Shown one piece after another: positions 51,313 to 60,493 of a stretch of 64,000 bases of DNA. Within the stretch, counting starts at the first letter, position 1. Every line of letters starts with the position of its first letter. The translations under genes and the position numbers were made by a program. The notes beneath the pieces are model-generated. The model ran no database searches. It worked only from the letters and a program-made list of their open reading frames with translations, and had not been told where the DNA came from. The DNA is from Candidatus Gastranaerophilales bacterium (GTDB lineage: Bacteria > Cyanobacteriota > Vampirovibrionia > Gastranaerophilales > Gastranaerophilaceae): assembly GCA_910587815.1 (NCBI GenBank), contig CAJUNK010000003.1:92032-156031 (forward strand), written 5' to 3'.

Positions 51313-52638
51313 ATGCTAAACAAGATAAAGCAATATAAAGAATATGCAAAACAATTAATAGAGCTTTCTATTCCTATTATTTTAGGAAATGTGGGCAATA
51401 TGTTAATAAATGTTGGCGACGTAATTGTAGCAGGACGCCATAGCACTGTTACTTTAGCTGCAATAAGTGTGGCCTCTGCTATATTTATGACTTTTTTAAT
51501 AGCGGGGGTTGGTTTTATGGCAAGCATTTCCCCCGTTGTATCAAACCTGCGAGGAATGAGAATACCATCAAAAAATTTATTTAGGGCGACAACCATCTAT
51601 TCGCTTTTAATAGGATTGTTATTTTTTATTCTCATTAGATTATTTATACCCATAGTACCTTATTTTGGGCTTGCAGATAATTTATCTTTTTATGTTGTTG
51701 AATATCTTGAAATTTCAAGCTGGGGCACTTTTGCGGGTCTTTTATTTATGGCTTTTAAAGAATTTTTGCAAGCCTATGAAATTGTTATTTTTCCAAACCT
51801 GCTTGTGGTGGGTGCAATAATTCTGAACGTATTTTTGAATATTGTGCTTGTCTTTGGCTATTTGGGCTTTCCGGAACTTGGAGTAAAAGGTCTTGCAATT
51901 GCAAGTTTAATCGTTAGAACGCTAATAGCTTTAGCGCTTTTTGTGTATTGTATTCCATTTTTAAAAGGAAAAACACAAAAATATAAAAATTATATTAAAG
52001 ATTTAATTAAAACAGGCTGGCCAATTTCTCTTGCTATGTTTTTTGAATTTTTAGGATTCAATATAACAGCAGTTTTGGTAGGCAAATTTACAGCAGTATA
52101 TGCTGCTTGTCATAATATTATTGTTACTTTAACAGGGACCACCTATATGATACCTTTATCCATTTCAAATGCCGCTGCAATAAAGGTAGGATTTGCAAAT
52201 GGTGAAAAAAATATTTTAAACATTAAACGATATACTATCACAGGATATATTTTAATCATAGGATATATGCTAACAAACATGGTGCTTTATGGCGTTTTTC
52301 CAAAACAATTGCTTGGAATTTTTACAAAAGATCCAAATGTTGTTTCAACTTGCCTTCCAGTATTTAGCGTAGTTTTATGCTTTTTATTGTTCGATGGTCT
52401 TCAATGTGCTTGTGTTGGCGCCCTAAAGGGATTAAAAGAAACAAGACCTATTATGTGGACAATGGCATTTGCATATTTAATTGTAAGTATTCCTCTTGGC
52501 AGCCTTTTAGCATTCAAATTTGGAATAATCTTAAATGGTTTTTGGATAGGACTTGCCTGCGGAATTTTTGTTGCATGTTTAATATCAAATACAATATTGA
52601 TTAAAAAAATTAAGAAGCTTGTAAAAGAATATTCTTAA
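51313..52638 (+). CDS. MATE-family efflux transporter
   Basis: A 441-residue multidrug and toxin extrusion-type exporter with about 12 membrane helices. The order LSIPIILGNVGNMLINVGDVIVAG at the start and the repeated half GWPISLAMFFEFLGFNITAVLVG are the MATE signatures. Coupling ion and substrate are unknown. It lies 22 bp after the oxidase gene. Its 3' end overlaps the convergent thiE by 29 bp. Confidence 0.9.
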   Translation: MLNKIKQYKEYAKQLIELSIPIILGNVGNMLINVGDVIVAGRHSTVTLAAISVASAIFMTFLIAGVGFMASISPVVSNLRGMRIPSKNLFRATTIYSLLIGLLFFILIRLFIPIVPYFGLADNLSFYVVEYLEISSWGTFAGLLFMAFKEFLQAYEIVIFPNLLVVGAIILNVFLNIVLVFGYLGFPELGVKGLAIASLIVRTLIALALFVYCIPFLKGKTQKYKNYIKDLIKTGWPISLAMFFEFLGFNITAVLVGKFTAVYAACHNIIVTLTGTTYMIPLSISNAAAIKVGFANGEKNILNIKRYTITGYILIIGYMLTNMVLYGVFPKQLLGIFTKDPNVVSTCLPVFSVVLCFLLFDGLQCACVGALKGLKETRPIMWTMAFAYLIVSIPLGSLLAFKFGIILNGFWIGLACGIFVACLISNTILIKKIKKLVKEYS

Positions 52639-53644
52639 ACTTTTCAATATTTTGAACAGGATTTTCACTATTCATAATGGCACGCACAACAGCCACCCTT
52701 TTTGCACCCGCATCAACCACATCCTTTATATTATCAGGTTCAATTGAACCAATTGCAAAGAATGGGATATCAACATTTTCACATGCCCATTTTACATATT
52801 CTAAACCCACAGGAATTCTTCCAGGTTTTGTGGGTGTTTTAAATACAGGGCCCACACCTATATAATCGGCACCATCTTTCATTGCACGCAGCGCATCATC
52901 AGGACAATGAGTTGAAATTCCTATTATATATTCATCCCCCAAAACTTCACGTGCAACTTCCATTCCTATATCATCCTGTCCAAGATGTACACCATCTGCT
53001 TTAACAATTTTTGCAATATCAATTCTATCATTCACTATAAAAAGCGCATTGAAATTACTTGCAAGTTCTCTAATTCTAAACCCTAATTCTATAATTTCTT
53101 TTGCAGGGCGGTTTTTTTCGCGCAACTGAATAATATCAACACCACATTTTAGGGCAAGTGCTATTCTATCTAAAAATTCATCATCTGAAGTAAATTTATC
53201 AGAATTTGTCACAAGGTATAAATTTCTTTTATCTAGCATATATTTTTTAATATTCATCTTTAGCCTTTCATAAATTACCTTTTCAAGAGTGTAACTTTCA
53301 TATCTTAAATTTTCAGGCAATGTGCCATATTCAGATAATACACGCAAAGTTTGCTGTAATCTTTTTATATTTGATTTAAAAATATTTTCAATATTTAATA
53401 TTCTGTCATTTTTTGTAACATTTAAAATATCTGTACCCACATCATTTATGGTATCTCTTGATTTTAAAAGATTTTCATAATCAAAATCAAAAAAGGAACA
53501 TACAAAATGCCTCATATTTTTTAATTTTTCAGATAAACTTTTATCATCCAAATAAAAACGAGTAATTTCTTCAAGTGCACGAAGTGCTTCTGTTGCCCTA
53601 TTTATATTTGCATCAATTATCCTTTTCAAATTTGAATACCCCAA
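52610..53644 (-). CDS. thiE: ThiD2-ThiE fusion (thiamine phosphate synthase)
   Basis: A 344-residue two-domain protein. Residues 1-135 match the ThiD2-type domain found before ThiE in cyanobacteria (IDANINRATEALRALEEITRFYL, then RDTINDVGT). Residues ~140-344 are ThiE, which joins HMP-PP and THZ-P to thiamine phosphate: IIQLREKN, NDRIDIAKIVKADGVHLGQDD, GISTH, ADYIGVGPVFKTPTK and a C-terminal AIGSI block. The domain order supports a cyanobacteria-related origin. It overlaps the MATE gene tail by 29 bp. Confidence 0.9.
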   Translation of the reverse strand: MGYSNLKRIIDANINRATEALRALEEITRFYLDDKSLSEKLKNMRHFVCSFFDFDYENLLKSRDTINDVGTDILNVTKNDRILNIENIFKSNIKRLQQTLRVLSEYGTLPENLRYESYTLEKVIYERLKMNIKKYMLDKRNLYLVTNSDKFTSDDEFLDRIALALKCGVDIIQLREKNRPAKEIIELGFRIRELASNFNALFIVNDRIDIAKIVKADGVHLGQDDIGMEVAREVLGDEYIIGISTHCPDDALRAMKDGADYIGVGPVFKTPTKPGRIPVGLEYVKWACENVDIPFFAIGSIEPDNIKDVVDAGAKRVAVVRAIMNSENPVQNIEKFKNILLQAS

Positions 53645-53712
53645 ATACTGCCATAGTGATTATATAACAAAGAACGTGGTTAATTAAGAAAATATTGTTT
53701 ATTTATTAATCT

Positions 53713-54297
53713 ATGAAAATAAAATTCAAAAATGTGACTACTGAAGAATTGATTGAAAAAGCGCAAAATGATGACTATGATGCGCTTGAAGAACTTGTAC
53801 GGCGTGAAGAAAAAAATGTTTACGCAACCCTATATTATATGAACACAAGATGCGACGATATTTCAGATTTAACCCAGGAAATCTTACTTAAAGTAGCTAA
53901 AAATATTAAAAAATTAAAAAATCCAAAAACATTCAGGGCTTGGTTGAATCAAATAACCATAAGACAATTTTATGATTTATTAAGAAAAAAGCAAAGAACG
54001 CCTATAAAAATTACTCTTGAAAATGATATGGAATCTGAAAAAAAAGAATTTGAAATCCCGGATAATTCTACCACGCCACATGAATGCATTTTAAATGATG
54101 AACTTGACCTTGTTATAAAAAAATCAATTGATAAGTTAAAAGAACCTTTTAAAATGGCCATAGTCATGCGCGAAATACAAGGCCTTAGTTATGATGAAAT
54201 TGCAAGAGCAACAAATTCAAGCATTGGTACTGTAAAATCTCGTATTGCAAGAGCAAGATGCAAACTACAAGAATACATAAAACCATACATGTGCTAA
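53713..54297 (+). CDS. ECF-type RNA polymerase sigma factor
   Basis: A 194-residue sigma-70 family factor with regions 2 and 4 only. Region 2 contains YYMNTRCDDISDLTQEILLKVAKN and FRAWLNQITIRQFYDLLRKK; region 4 contains LKEPFKMAIVMREIQGLSYDEIARATNSSIGTVKSRIARAR. A likely anti-sigma gene follows after 24 bp. The regulon is unknown; ECF factors in this setting usually respond to envelope stress. Confidence 0.92.
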   Translation: MKIKFKNVTTEELIEKAQNDDYDALEELVRREEKNVYATLYYMNTRCDDISDLTQEILLKVAKNIKKLKNPKTFRAWLNQITIRQFYDLLRKKQRTPIKITLENDMESEKKEFEIPDNSTTPHECILNDELDLVIKKSIDKLKEPFKMAIVMREIQGLSYDEIARATNSSIGTVKSRIARARCKLQEYIKPYMC

Positions 54298-54321
54298 AAA
54301 CAAAACACAAAGGAACATAAA

Positions 54322-54783
54322 ATGCTAAAAGGAAATTTAACTTGTGATGCCATAAGTAAATTATTAACCCATTACGTAGAAGACAATTTAGATGCAAAAA
54401 GCAAAAATATGGTAAGTATTCATCTCAGAAATTGTCCACCTTGTATGGAAAAATATACCGTTGTGCAAAAATTATTCAGAGAAGCAGAAAAGAAAAGAAA
54501 GCTCATTAAAACAAGAGAGGCAATGCAAGAAGATATTTCTGCATATTTAGATGGAGAAATGCAAGAAAGAGAAATTGTAAAATTTGAAGAAAAATTATCT
54601 ACAAAGCCAGAATTTGAAGAAAATCTTTTGGCTATGATGAAATTGAAAAGGACGTTAAATAATTCTTTTTATAAAATGAAATATAACCTAGATATTAGCC
54701 TTTCAAAAAAGGCAATGGAAAAATTCAAAACTTCAGGCTTTAAAAACTGGATAAAAAATATTATTGATTATCTTGTTCGATAA
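54322..54783 (+). CDS. Zinc-finger anti-sigma factor
   Basis: A 153-residue protein with the ZAS motif His-x3-Cys-x2-Cys (HLRNCPPC) near residue 35, as in zf-HC2 anti-sigma factors. A second, Cys-less repeat follows (ISAYLDGEMQEREIVKFEEKL). No membrane helix is visible, so this would be a cytosolic anti-sigma factor for the ECF sigma encoded just upstream. Its 3' end overlaps the convergent small gene by 23 bp. Confidence 0.8.
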   Translation: MLKGNLTCDAISKLLTHYVEDNLDAKSKNMVSIHLRNCPPCMEKYTVVQKLFREAEKKRKLIKTREAMQEDISAYLDGEMQEREIVKFEEKLSTKPEFEENLLAMMKLKRTLNNSFYKMKYNLDISLSKKAMEKFKTSGFKNWIKNIIDYLVR

Positions 54784-55093
54784 CAACACCACTTTCTTTA
54801 AGTGCAGTAATAAAATTATCAGCAGCCAATTTTTGCACTTCTTGTGGAACAACTCTTAAAAGCTCTACGGTTTTAGAGAGAATAGGGTCTGAATCATACC
54901 ATCTATTCCCCAAAATCATTGGCTTTACCATATCATAAAATCTATCAACAGCTTCTTTTGAAACCTGTTCTTCAACTTTTTTTAAAAAACTTTCTGCTTG
55001 AGACTTTAACTCATTAGGATAAGATTTTAATAATTCTATCACTTGCATTAAAAGCGGGTCATGATCATACCATCTTTTATAAGTGTGCGTCAT
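54761..55093 (-). CDS. Small protein with two RWYDxDP repeats
   Basis: A 110-residue protein of unknown family made of two related ~40-residue units. Unit 1 is RWYDHDPLLMQVIELLKSYP (residues 7-26) and its helix; unit 2 is RWYDSDPILSKTVELLRVVP (residues 64-83) and its helix. A charged segment links them. There is no signal peptide, membrane helix or cysteine. Internal duplication of a WYD motif suggests a binding module. It lies between the sigma/anti-sigma pair and murA; murA is upstream on the same strand with a 23-bp gap. Confidence 0.65.
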   Translation of the reverse strand: MTHTYKRWYDHDPLLMQVIELLKSYPNELKSQAESFLKKVEEQVSKEAVDRFYDMVKPMILGNRWYDSDPILSKTVELLRVVPQEVQKLAADNFITALKESGVVIEQDNQ

Positions 55094-55116
55094 AATATCC
55101 TTTCAAATTTACAATA

Positions 55117-56448
55117 CTATTTTGACGGAACAGACCCACAATTGTCAAGCATTTCATTTTCTTTTATATCACAAGGCACCCTTTGCACATTTACACCAAG
55201 ACCTTGTAATTTTTGTGTAAACTTTTCATAACCTCTATCAATATGGTGTAAATTTCTAACCTCTGTTTCACCTTTGGCCATAATGGCAGCTACAACAAGT
55301 GCTGCACCCGCTCTTAAATCTGTTGATTGCACAGAAGTACCCACAAGAGTTTCAACCCCTTTTATAATTGCATGATTTTTACTTTGTCTGATATTTGCAC
55401 CCATACGCCAAAGTTCTGATATATGCATAAACCTGTTTTCGTATAGGCTTTCTGTCACAACACTTACACCATTTGCAGTAGATAATAACGTCATTGCAAG
55501 CGCCTGCAAGTCAGTTGGAAATCCTGGATATGGCTGAGTTATAAAATTCATAGCTTCAAGTCTTTTATCAGCACTTACTTCCATTGCATAAGGCTCAACC
55601 AGTCTAATCTTTGCACCCATTTCTAAAAGTTTTCCAGTAAAAATTGTAAGATGATTTGGATAAACATTTCTTATAATTCCCTTGCCACGGGATGCAATAA
55701 TGGCAGACATAAATGTTCCTGCTTCAATTCTATCTGGAATTGTAGCATATTCTACACCATGCAAATCAGATTGTTTTACACCATTTATTATAATTTCACT
55801 TGTACCAGCACCATCTATATCCGCACCCATTGCTATTAAAAAATTAGCCAAATCTACAATTTCAGGCTCTTGTGCAGCGTTTTGAATTCTTGTTGTGCCT
55901 TCTGCAAGCACAGAAGCCATCATAATATTTTCTGTAGCACCAACAGATGGAATATCAAAACAAATATCATCACCTATTAGCTTTGATGCCTTTGCATGCA
56001 CATAACCATTTTCAAGTTTACATTCGCATCCTAAAGCTTGCAGGCCTTTGATGTGAAAATTCACTCTTCGTTCACCTATTTGGCAACCCCCAGGAAGCGC
56101 CACAAGAGCTTCTTTCATTCTGCCAACAAGAGGACCTAAAACAACAAATGATGCTCTCATTCTTGAAACAAAAGCATCAGATGCTTTTATACTTGTCAAA
56201 TTAGTAGCATCAATTGTCAAAAACTTTTCATCTTTGTTATATGTAACTTTTGCACCAAGTTCTTTTAATACATCAAGCATTATTTCAACATCAGATAATT
56301 CAGGAACATTTCTTATAACAGAAATATCTTCACACAAAAGCGCTGCTGCCATAAGTTTTAATACGGCATTTTTTGCACCGCCAATTGCAACTTCACCATG
56401 CAATGGAGCAGAGCCTGATATAACTAATTTTTCCTGAATTTTTGTCAT
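55117..56448 (-). CDS. murA: UDP-N-acetylglucosamine 1-carboxyvinyltransferase
   Basis: First committed step of peptidoglycan synthesis, transferring enolpyruvate to UDP-GlcNAc. The substrate loop GGAKNAVLKLMAAALL and the active-site PGGCQIGERRVNFH (with the Cys that makes the enzyme fosfomycin-sensitive) are intact. I chose ATG 56448 (MTKIQEKLVISG) over the in-frame 56484 to match the family N-terminus. Length 443 is close to the usual ~420. Confidence 0.95.
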   Translation of the reverse strand: MTKIQEKLVISGSAPLHGEVAIGGAKNAVLKLMAAALLCEDISVIRNVPELSDVEIMLDVLKELGAKVTYNKDEKFLTIDATNLTSIKASDAFVSRMRASFVVLGPLVGRMKEALVALPGGCQIGERRVNFHIKGLQALGCECKLENGYVHAKASKLIGDDICFDIPSVGATENIMMASVLAEGTTRIQNAAQEPEIVDLANFLIAMGADIDGAGTSEIIINGVKQSDLHGVEYATIPDRIEAGTFMSAIIASRGKGIIRNVYPNHLTIFTGKLLEMGAKIRLVEPYAMEVSADKRLEAMNFITQPYPGFPTDLQALAMTLLSTANGVSVVTESLYENRFMHISELWRMGANIRQSKNHAIIKGVETLVGTSVQSTDLRAGAALVVAAIMAKGETEVRNLHHIDRGYEKFTQKLQGLGVNVQRVPCDIKENEMLDNCGSVPSK

Positions 56449-56557
56449 AGCATTACATGTCCTGTAGATACTATTGTAATACAAGAATAGATTAATTTAC
56501 ACTAAATTAATTAATGTAAATAAAAAAATTAAAATAATAATAAAAATACTGAAAAGC

Positions 56558-58033
56558 TTATTTTGTCAGTGTTGCAGAGGCAAACACTTTTTGCACTTCT
56601 TCTCTATCATCAAAATGTATTGTTCTGTCATTTAGAATTTGATAATCTTCATGACCTTTTCCTGCAACAATAACCACATCTTCTGGTTTTGATATTTTCT
56701 TTAATAATTCAATTGCAAGATGCCTGTCAGGTTCAACAAATACAGTTTTTGGATTTATTAATTTTAACCCGGAAAGTATATCAGTTATTATCTGCTGCGG
56801 ATCTTCAGAGCGCGGATTATCAGATGTTATTACAATTTTATCAGAAAGCGCTTGTGCAATTTTACCCATTTTTGGACGTTTTGTAGCATCTCTGTCTCCG
56901 CCACAGCCAAAAAGACAAATCAAATTGCCATTTTTTGGAGTGAGTTCACGTGCAGCACGCAAAATATTTTCCAAACCATCAGGAGTATGGGCATAATCTA
57001 CAATAACCATTGGATCAGAATTCACGATTTCAAAACGACCTGCAACAGAACGCGTGCTTTCAAGAGCCCTTTTACAAGTTGCCATAGGTATTCCCATAGA
57101 AATTCCTACACCAATAGCTGCAAGAGCATTATATACACTGAACATGCCATTTAAATGAAGCTTAATTTCTTCTTTTTCATCACCGCAAACACAAACAAAT
57201 TTTACACCACGAGATGTAAACTCAATATCTACAGCCATAAGAGCAGAATTTTTCTTCACGCCATACGTTAAAACCTTTACATCATCAGGAATTTCCGCTA
57301 AAAATCTATCTGCCCATTTATCGTCATTGTTTATAATAGCATAAGCGCCTTTTTCTAAACCTGAAAACAGCTTGGCTTTTGCCTTGAAATAATTTTCCAT
57401 TGTAATATGGAAATCAAGATGATCTTGTGTTAAATTTGTCAAAACCGCACCTGAAAATTTACACCCTCTAACCCTTGATTGCTCAAGAGCATGAGAACTT
57501 ACTTCAGTTACTACATTTAAAATATCCTTTTTTAAAATTTTAGATAAAGTACGTTGCAATTCAGGTGCCTGCGGAGTTGTGTGTTTTGCCTCTAAATAAT
57601 CATCAGATGATGATAATTTATACCCCAAAGTACCTATTAGGGCGCATTTTTTTTGGTCTTCTTCAATAATTTTTTGTATAAGGTGCGTTACAGTTGTTTT
57701 ACCATTTGTACCTGTTATACCAATTAAATTAAGCTCAGAACTTGGATTATGGTAAAAACAACACGCCAAATCAGCTATTTTTTCCTGTGTAGATTTTACT
57801 ACAAGCTGTGGTATCTCAATGTTTAAAGGCTGTTCCACCATAAGAGCTACAGCACCTTTTTCAAATGCCATCTGAGCATACTGGTGACCGTCTACATGTT
57901 CTCCTTTAAGGCAAATAAATATTTCATGACTATTTATTGTTTTTGAATTGTAAGAAATTCCTTTTATATCTACATCTTTATAGTTTAAAACCTGATTAGG
58001 GTTTATTGCTTTAATTATTTTACCAAGTTCCAT
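56558..58033 (-). CDS. murE: UDP-MurNAc-tripeptide synthetase (DAP-adding)
   Basis: Adds the third amino acid to the peptidoglycan stem. The P-loop TGTNGKTTV, the substrate H-region TPQAPELQRTL and the C-terminal ligase domain are clear. The DNPRSEDP motif selects meso-diaminopimelate rather than lysine. ATG 58033 is preceded by GAAGGAAG, so it is preferred to the upstream in-frame start at 58075. Length 491 is normal. Part of the rsmH-ftsL-ftsI-murE cluster. Confidence 0.95.
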   Translation of the reverse strand: MELGKIIKAINPNQVLNYKDVDIKGISYNSKTINSHEIFICLKGEHVDGHQYAQMAFEKGAVALMVEQPLNIEIPQLVVKSTQEKIADLACCFYHNPSSELNLIGITGTNGKTTVTHLIQKIIEEDQKKCALIGTLGYKLSSSDDYLEAKHTTPQAPELQRTLSKILKKDILNVVTEVSSHALEQSRVRGCKFSGAVLTNLTQDHLDFHITMENYFKAKAKLFSGLEKGAYAIINNDDKWADRFLAEIPDDVKVLTYGVKKNSALMAVDIEFTSRGVKFVCVCGDEKEEIKLHLNGMFSVYNALAAIGVGISMGIPMATCKRALESTRSVAGRFEIVNSDPMVIVDYAHTPDGLENILRAARELTPKNGNLICLFGCGGDRDATKRPKMGKIAQALSDKIVITSDNPRSEDPQQIITDILSGLKLINPKTVFVEPDRHLAIELLKKISKPEDVVIVAGKGHEDYQILNDRTIHFDDREEVQKVFASATLTK

Positions 58034-58139
58034 TAAAATACTTCCTTCAACGCTTTTAAGACAATAGTTAGACAAACTTAAACTAATAATATTTTAAACC
58101 CAAAAAAGGATTTTGTTAAATTTTTGATAAAACTATACA

Positions 58140-59864
58140 TTAGTTAATATTTAGCGGAACACGCCTGTCAGGTGATAAATTCATTATTTTTACAAGTTCT
58201 GATGATATATCTTTAAAAATAGGGGCAGCAACAGTAGAACCCCAAACATCACCCTTTGCACTATCAATTACAACATATATTAAAATTTTAGGATCAGACG
58301 CTGGAAGGTAGCCCACCATTGATGTATACATTTTATTAGTGTACCCTACACCATTATCTTTAGGACGTCTTGATGTACCCGTTTTTGCTGCCAGCCTAAA
58401 ATCACGCATTTTTGCAATAGATTTACTCCTATCTATTGATTCTACCAAAATATCAGTCAAATCTTTTGACATTTCAGGAGTCATGATTCTTCTTCTTATA
58501 ATTTTTTCTTCAGCTTCTTTTTTTGAATATTTTATAATGTGTGGTGTCACCCATTCTCCACCATTTGCAATGGCAGAAACCGCAGCAGCCATCTGAATTG
58601 CAGTAACAGATGTACCATATCCATAGCCCATAGAACCATGTGTTGCAACATCCCAATTTTTAGGCTTTGGTAAAATACCTGCTGATTCAGCAGGCAAATC
58701 TACTCCTGTTTTTTGGCCAAAATTAAACATCTCAAGTGTATCGTAAAATTCTTGATCATCCATTTTTTGAGCTACTTTTACACTTGCAACGTTACTTGAA
58801 TGTTGAAAAAGATAAACTAAATCTATTAAACCTGGCGCTTTTCCTGGAACATAATCATAATTTTGAATTTCCCACCAGCCAATTTTAATTTTCCCAGTAT
58901 CTAAAATTTTAGAATACTTATTAATTTTTCCGTTTATAAATGCCGAAGCTACAGTTATTATTTTAAACGTAGAACCTGGCGGGTATACATCCGTTAATGC
59001 CCAATTTTTCATCTCTAAAAGAGAATATTTTGAATAGTTATTAGGGTCATAATAAGGATAGGCAGCAAGGGCGAGGATTTCACCTGAATTTGGCTCCATT
59101 ACAATAACAGCACCTCTAATAGCATGAGTTTTTTGCATAGACTTATAAAGATACTTTTCACATATATGCTGAACGGCAGAATCTATAGTTAAAGTCAGCG
59201 TTTTACCTTTTATTGGGGCAGAAACATCTTCAGGATTTGTAGAAAGATTGTATATCAAATCTCCATTTGGAGTTTTTTCATAAGTTATGGATTTATCAAT
59301 ATATTCAAGTTTATCTTTCGCAATATATTCTATACCTGCTGCAACATCAGCATCAGAATTATAATACCCTAATACATGCGATGCTAAAGAACCTTGGGGA
59401 TATGCTCTTTTATTTTTCACTTCAAGTGAAATTTCTCTTAATTTTAGCCCTCGGATTGCATCTGCCGTTTTTCTTGTTATACCTTTTTTTACAAGTATGA
59501 CACTTTCATCTCTTGATAGTGTATCAACAAGTTTTTTTTTATCGGTATCTAGATATGGCAACAGTTTTTCCGCTAAAATTTCAGGAGTATAATCATAGTA
59601 TTTTGGATGAGCATACAAATCAAACGACGTTTCATCCACCGCCAACTTAAAACCATTTCTATCGAGGATTTCACCCCTTAAAACAAAAATTTTTGATGCT
59701 CTTTGAGTTTTTGCGCGCTCTTTGTAATGTCTGATATCAAAAACCTGCAATAAAAAAAGATACACTAAAAAGAGAGCGATAAAAGCAAGAAAACAAAACT
59801 GTAGACACCCAATTCTTTTGTCAAAATCCCTGTATTTATCTTTATCCAAAATCTTTTCCCCCAA
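58140..59864 (-). CDS. ftsI: Septal peptidoglycan transpeptidase FtsI (PBP3-like)
   Basis: A class B penicillin-binding protein. A short cytosolic N-terminus and one membrane helix (~22-44) are followed by the PBP dimer domain and the transpeptidase. The active-site motifs are STFK (catalytic Ser in PPGSTFKI), SSN (QHSSNVAS) and KTGTS. Length 574 is typical. Its place between the FtsL-like gene and murE identifies it as FtsI rather than PBP2. Confidence 0.93.
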   Translation of the reverse strand: MGEKILDKDKYRDFDKRIGCLQFCFLAFIALFLVYLFLLQVFDIRHYKERAKTQRASKIFVLRGEILDRNGFKLAVDETSFDLYAHPKYYDYTPEILAEKLLPYLDTDKKKLVDTLSRDESVILVKKGITRKTADAIRGLKLREISLEVKNKRAYPQGSLASHVLGYYNSDADVAAGIEYIAKDKLEYIDKSITYEKTPNGDLIYNLSTNPEDVSAPIKGKTLTLTIDSAVQHICEKYLYKSMQKTHAIRGAVIVMEPNSGEILALAAYPYYDPNNYSKYSLLEMKNWALTDVYPPGSTFKIITVASAFINGKINKYSKILDTGKIKIGWWEIQNYDYVPGKAPGLIDLVYLFQHSSNVASVKVAQKMDDQEFYDTLEMFNFGQKTGVDLPAESAGILPKPKNWDVATHGSMGYGYGTSVTAIQMAAAVSAIANGGEWVTPHIIKYSKKEAEEKIIRRRIMTPEMSKDLTDILVESIDRSKSIAKMRDFRLAAKTGTSRRPKDNGVGYTNKMYTSMVGYLPASDPKILIYVVIDSAKGDVWGSTVAAPIFKDISSELVKIMNLSPDRRVPLNIN

Positions 59865-59875
59865 AGATTATAAAA

Positions 59876-60472
59876 TTAATAGCCCATAGACCATCCGGGC
59901 ACAGGAGAAACATTTTTATTTTCATAATTTACATTTGGCAAATTTGCCGCAGATAATTCTATTACCTGTTTTGCTGTTTGAAGAATTTTTGTTCTTGAAA
60001 CCTGTCTATCAACATTTGAAAAAGATTGAAGAATATCAAGCCTATGCTGCATATCTTCATTTTCATAATTAATAGCAAGAGTTTCTTTTCTTATCTGATT
60101 TAATTGAATTTCGCCGTTAATCACATAATAATAACTAACCAAACAAACCATCACAAGAAGTGCTAAAACACCACATAAAAAATTGTTAACCCTAGCTATA
60201 ACCATTTCCTTGTAAGATTTTTCCTTAATAAAGTAACCACTTATAATTTGATTTTGCTGGGCACTTTGATTATTTATTTTCTGGTTAAGCTTCTTTTCTT
60301 TAATATTTTCTTTAACAGGGTTTGAAACTAGAGAATTTCCAGCCTTGCCATTTCTCAAAGAATTCGAATTTGACTTGAAACCAAGCGCCCTTCTTGCATC
60401 ATTGGGATTTTTCATACCCATATTTGATGCATTTTCTTGAATATTGCTGTTTTTAAATGTCAACAAACTCAA
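59876..60472 (-). CDS. FtsL-like division protein
   Basis: A 198-residue bitopic membrane protein. The first ~90 residues are polar, Asn/Lys-rich and probably disordered. A single membrane helix (CGVLALLVMVCLVSYYYVI, about residues 97-117) is followed by a coiled coil with heptad spacing (QLNQIRKETLAINYENEDMQHRLDIL) and a short tail. Topology and position, rsmH upstream and ftsI downstream, match FtsL, although sequence conservation is low as usual. The cytosolic part is much longer than in E. coli FtsL (121 residues). Confidence 0.75.
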   Translation of the reverse strand: MSLLTFKNSNIQENASNMGMKNPNDARRALGFKSNSNSLRNGKAGNSLVSNPVKENIKEKKLNQKINNQSAQQNQIISGYFIKEKSYKEMVIARVNNFLCGVLALLVMVCLVSYYYVINGEIQLNQIRKETLAINYENEDMQHRLDILQSFSNVDRQVSRTKILQTAKQVIELSAANLPNVNYENKNVSPVPGWSMGY

Positions 60473-60493
60473 AATCTTCTCTCCTAGTTCCCT

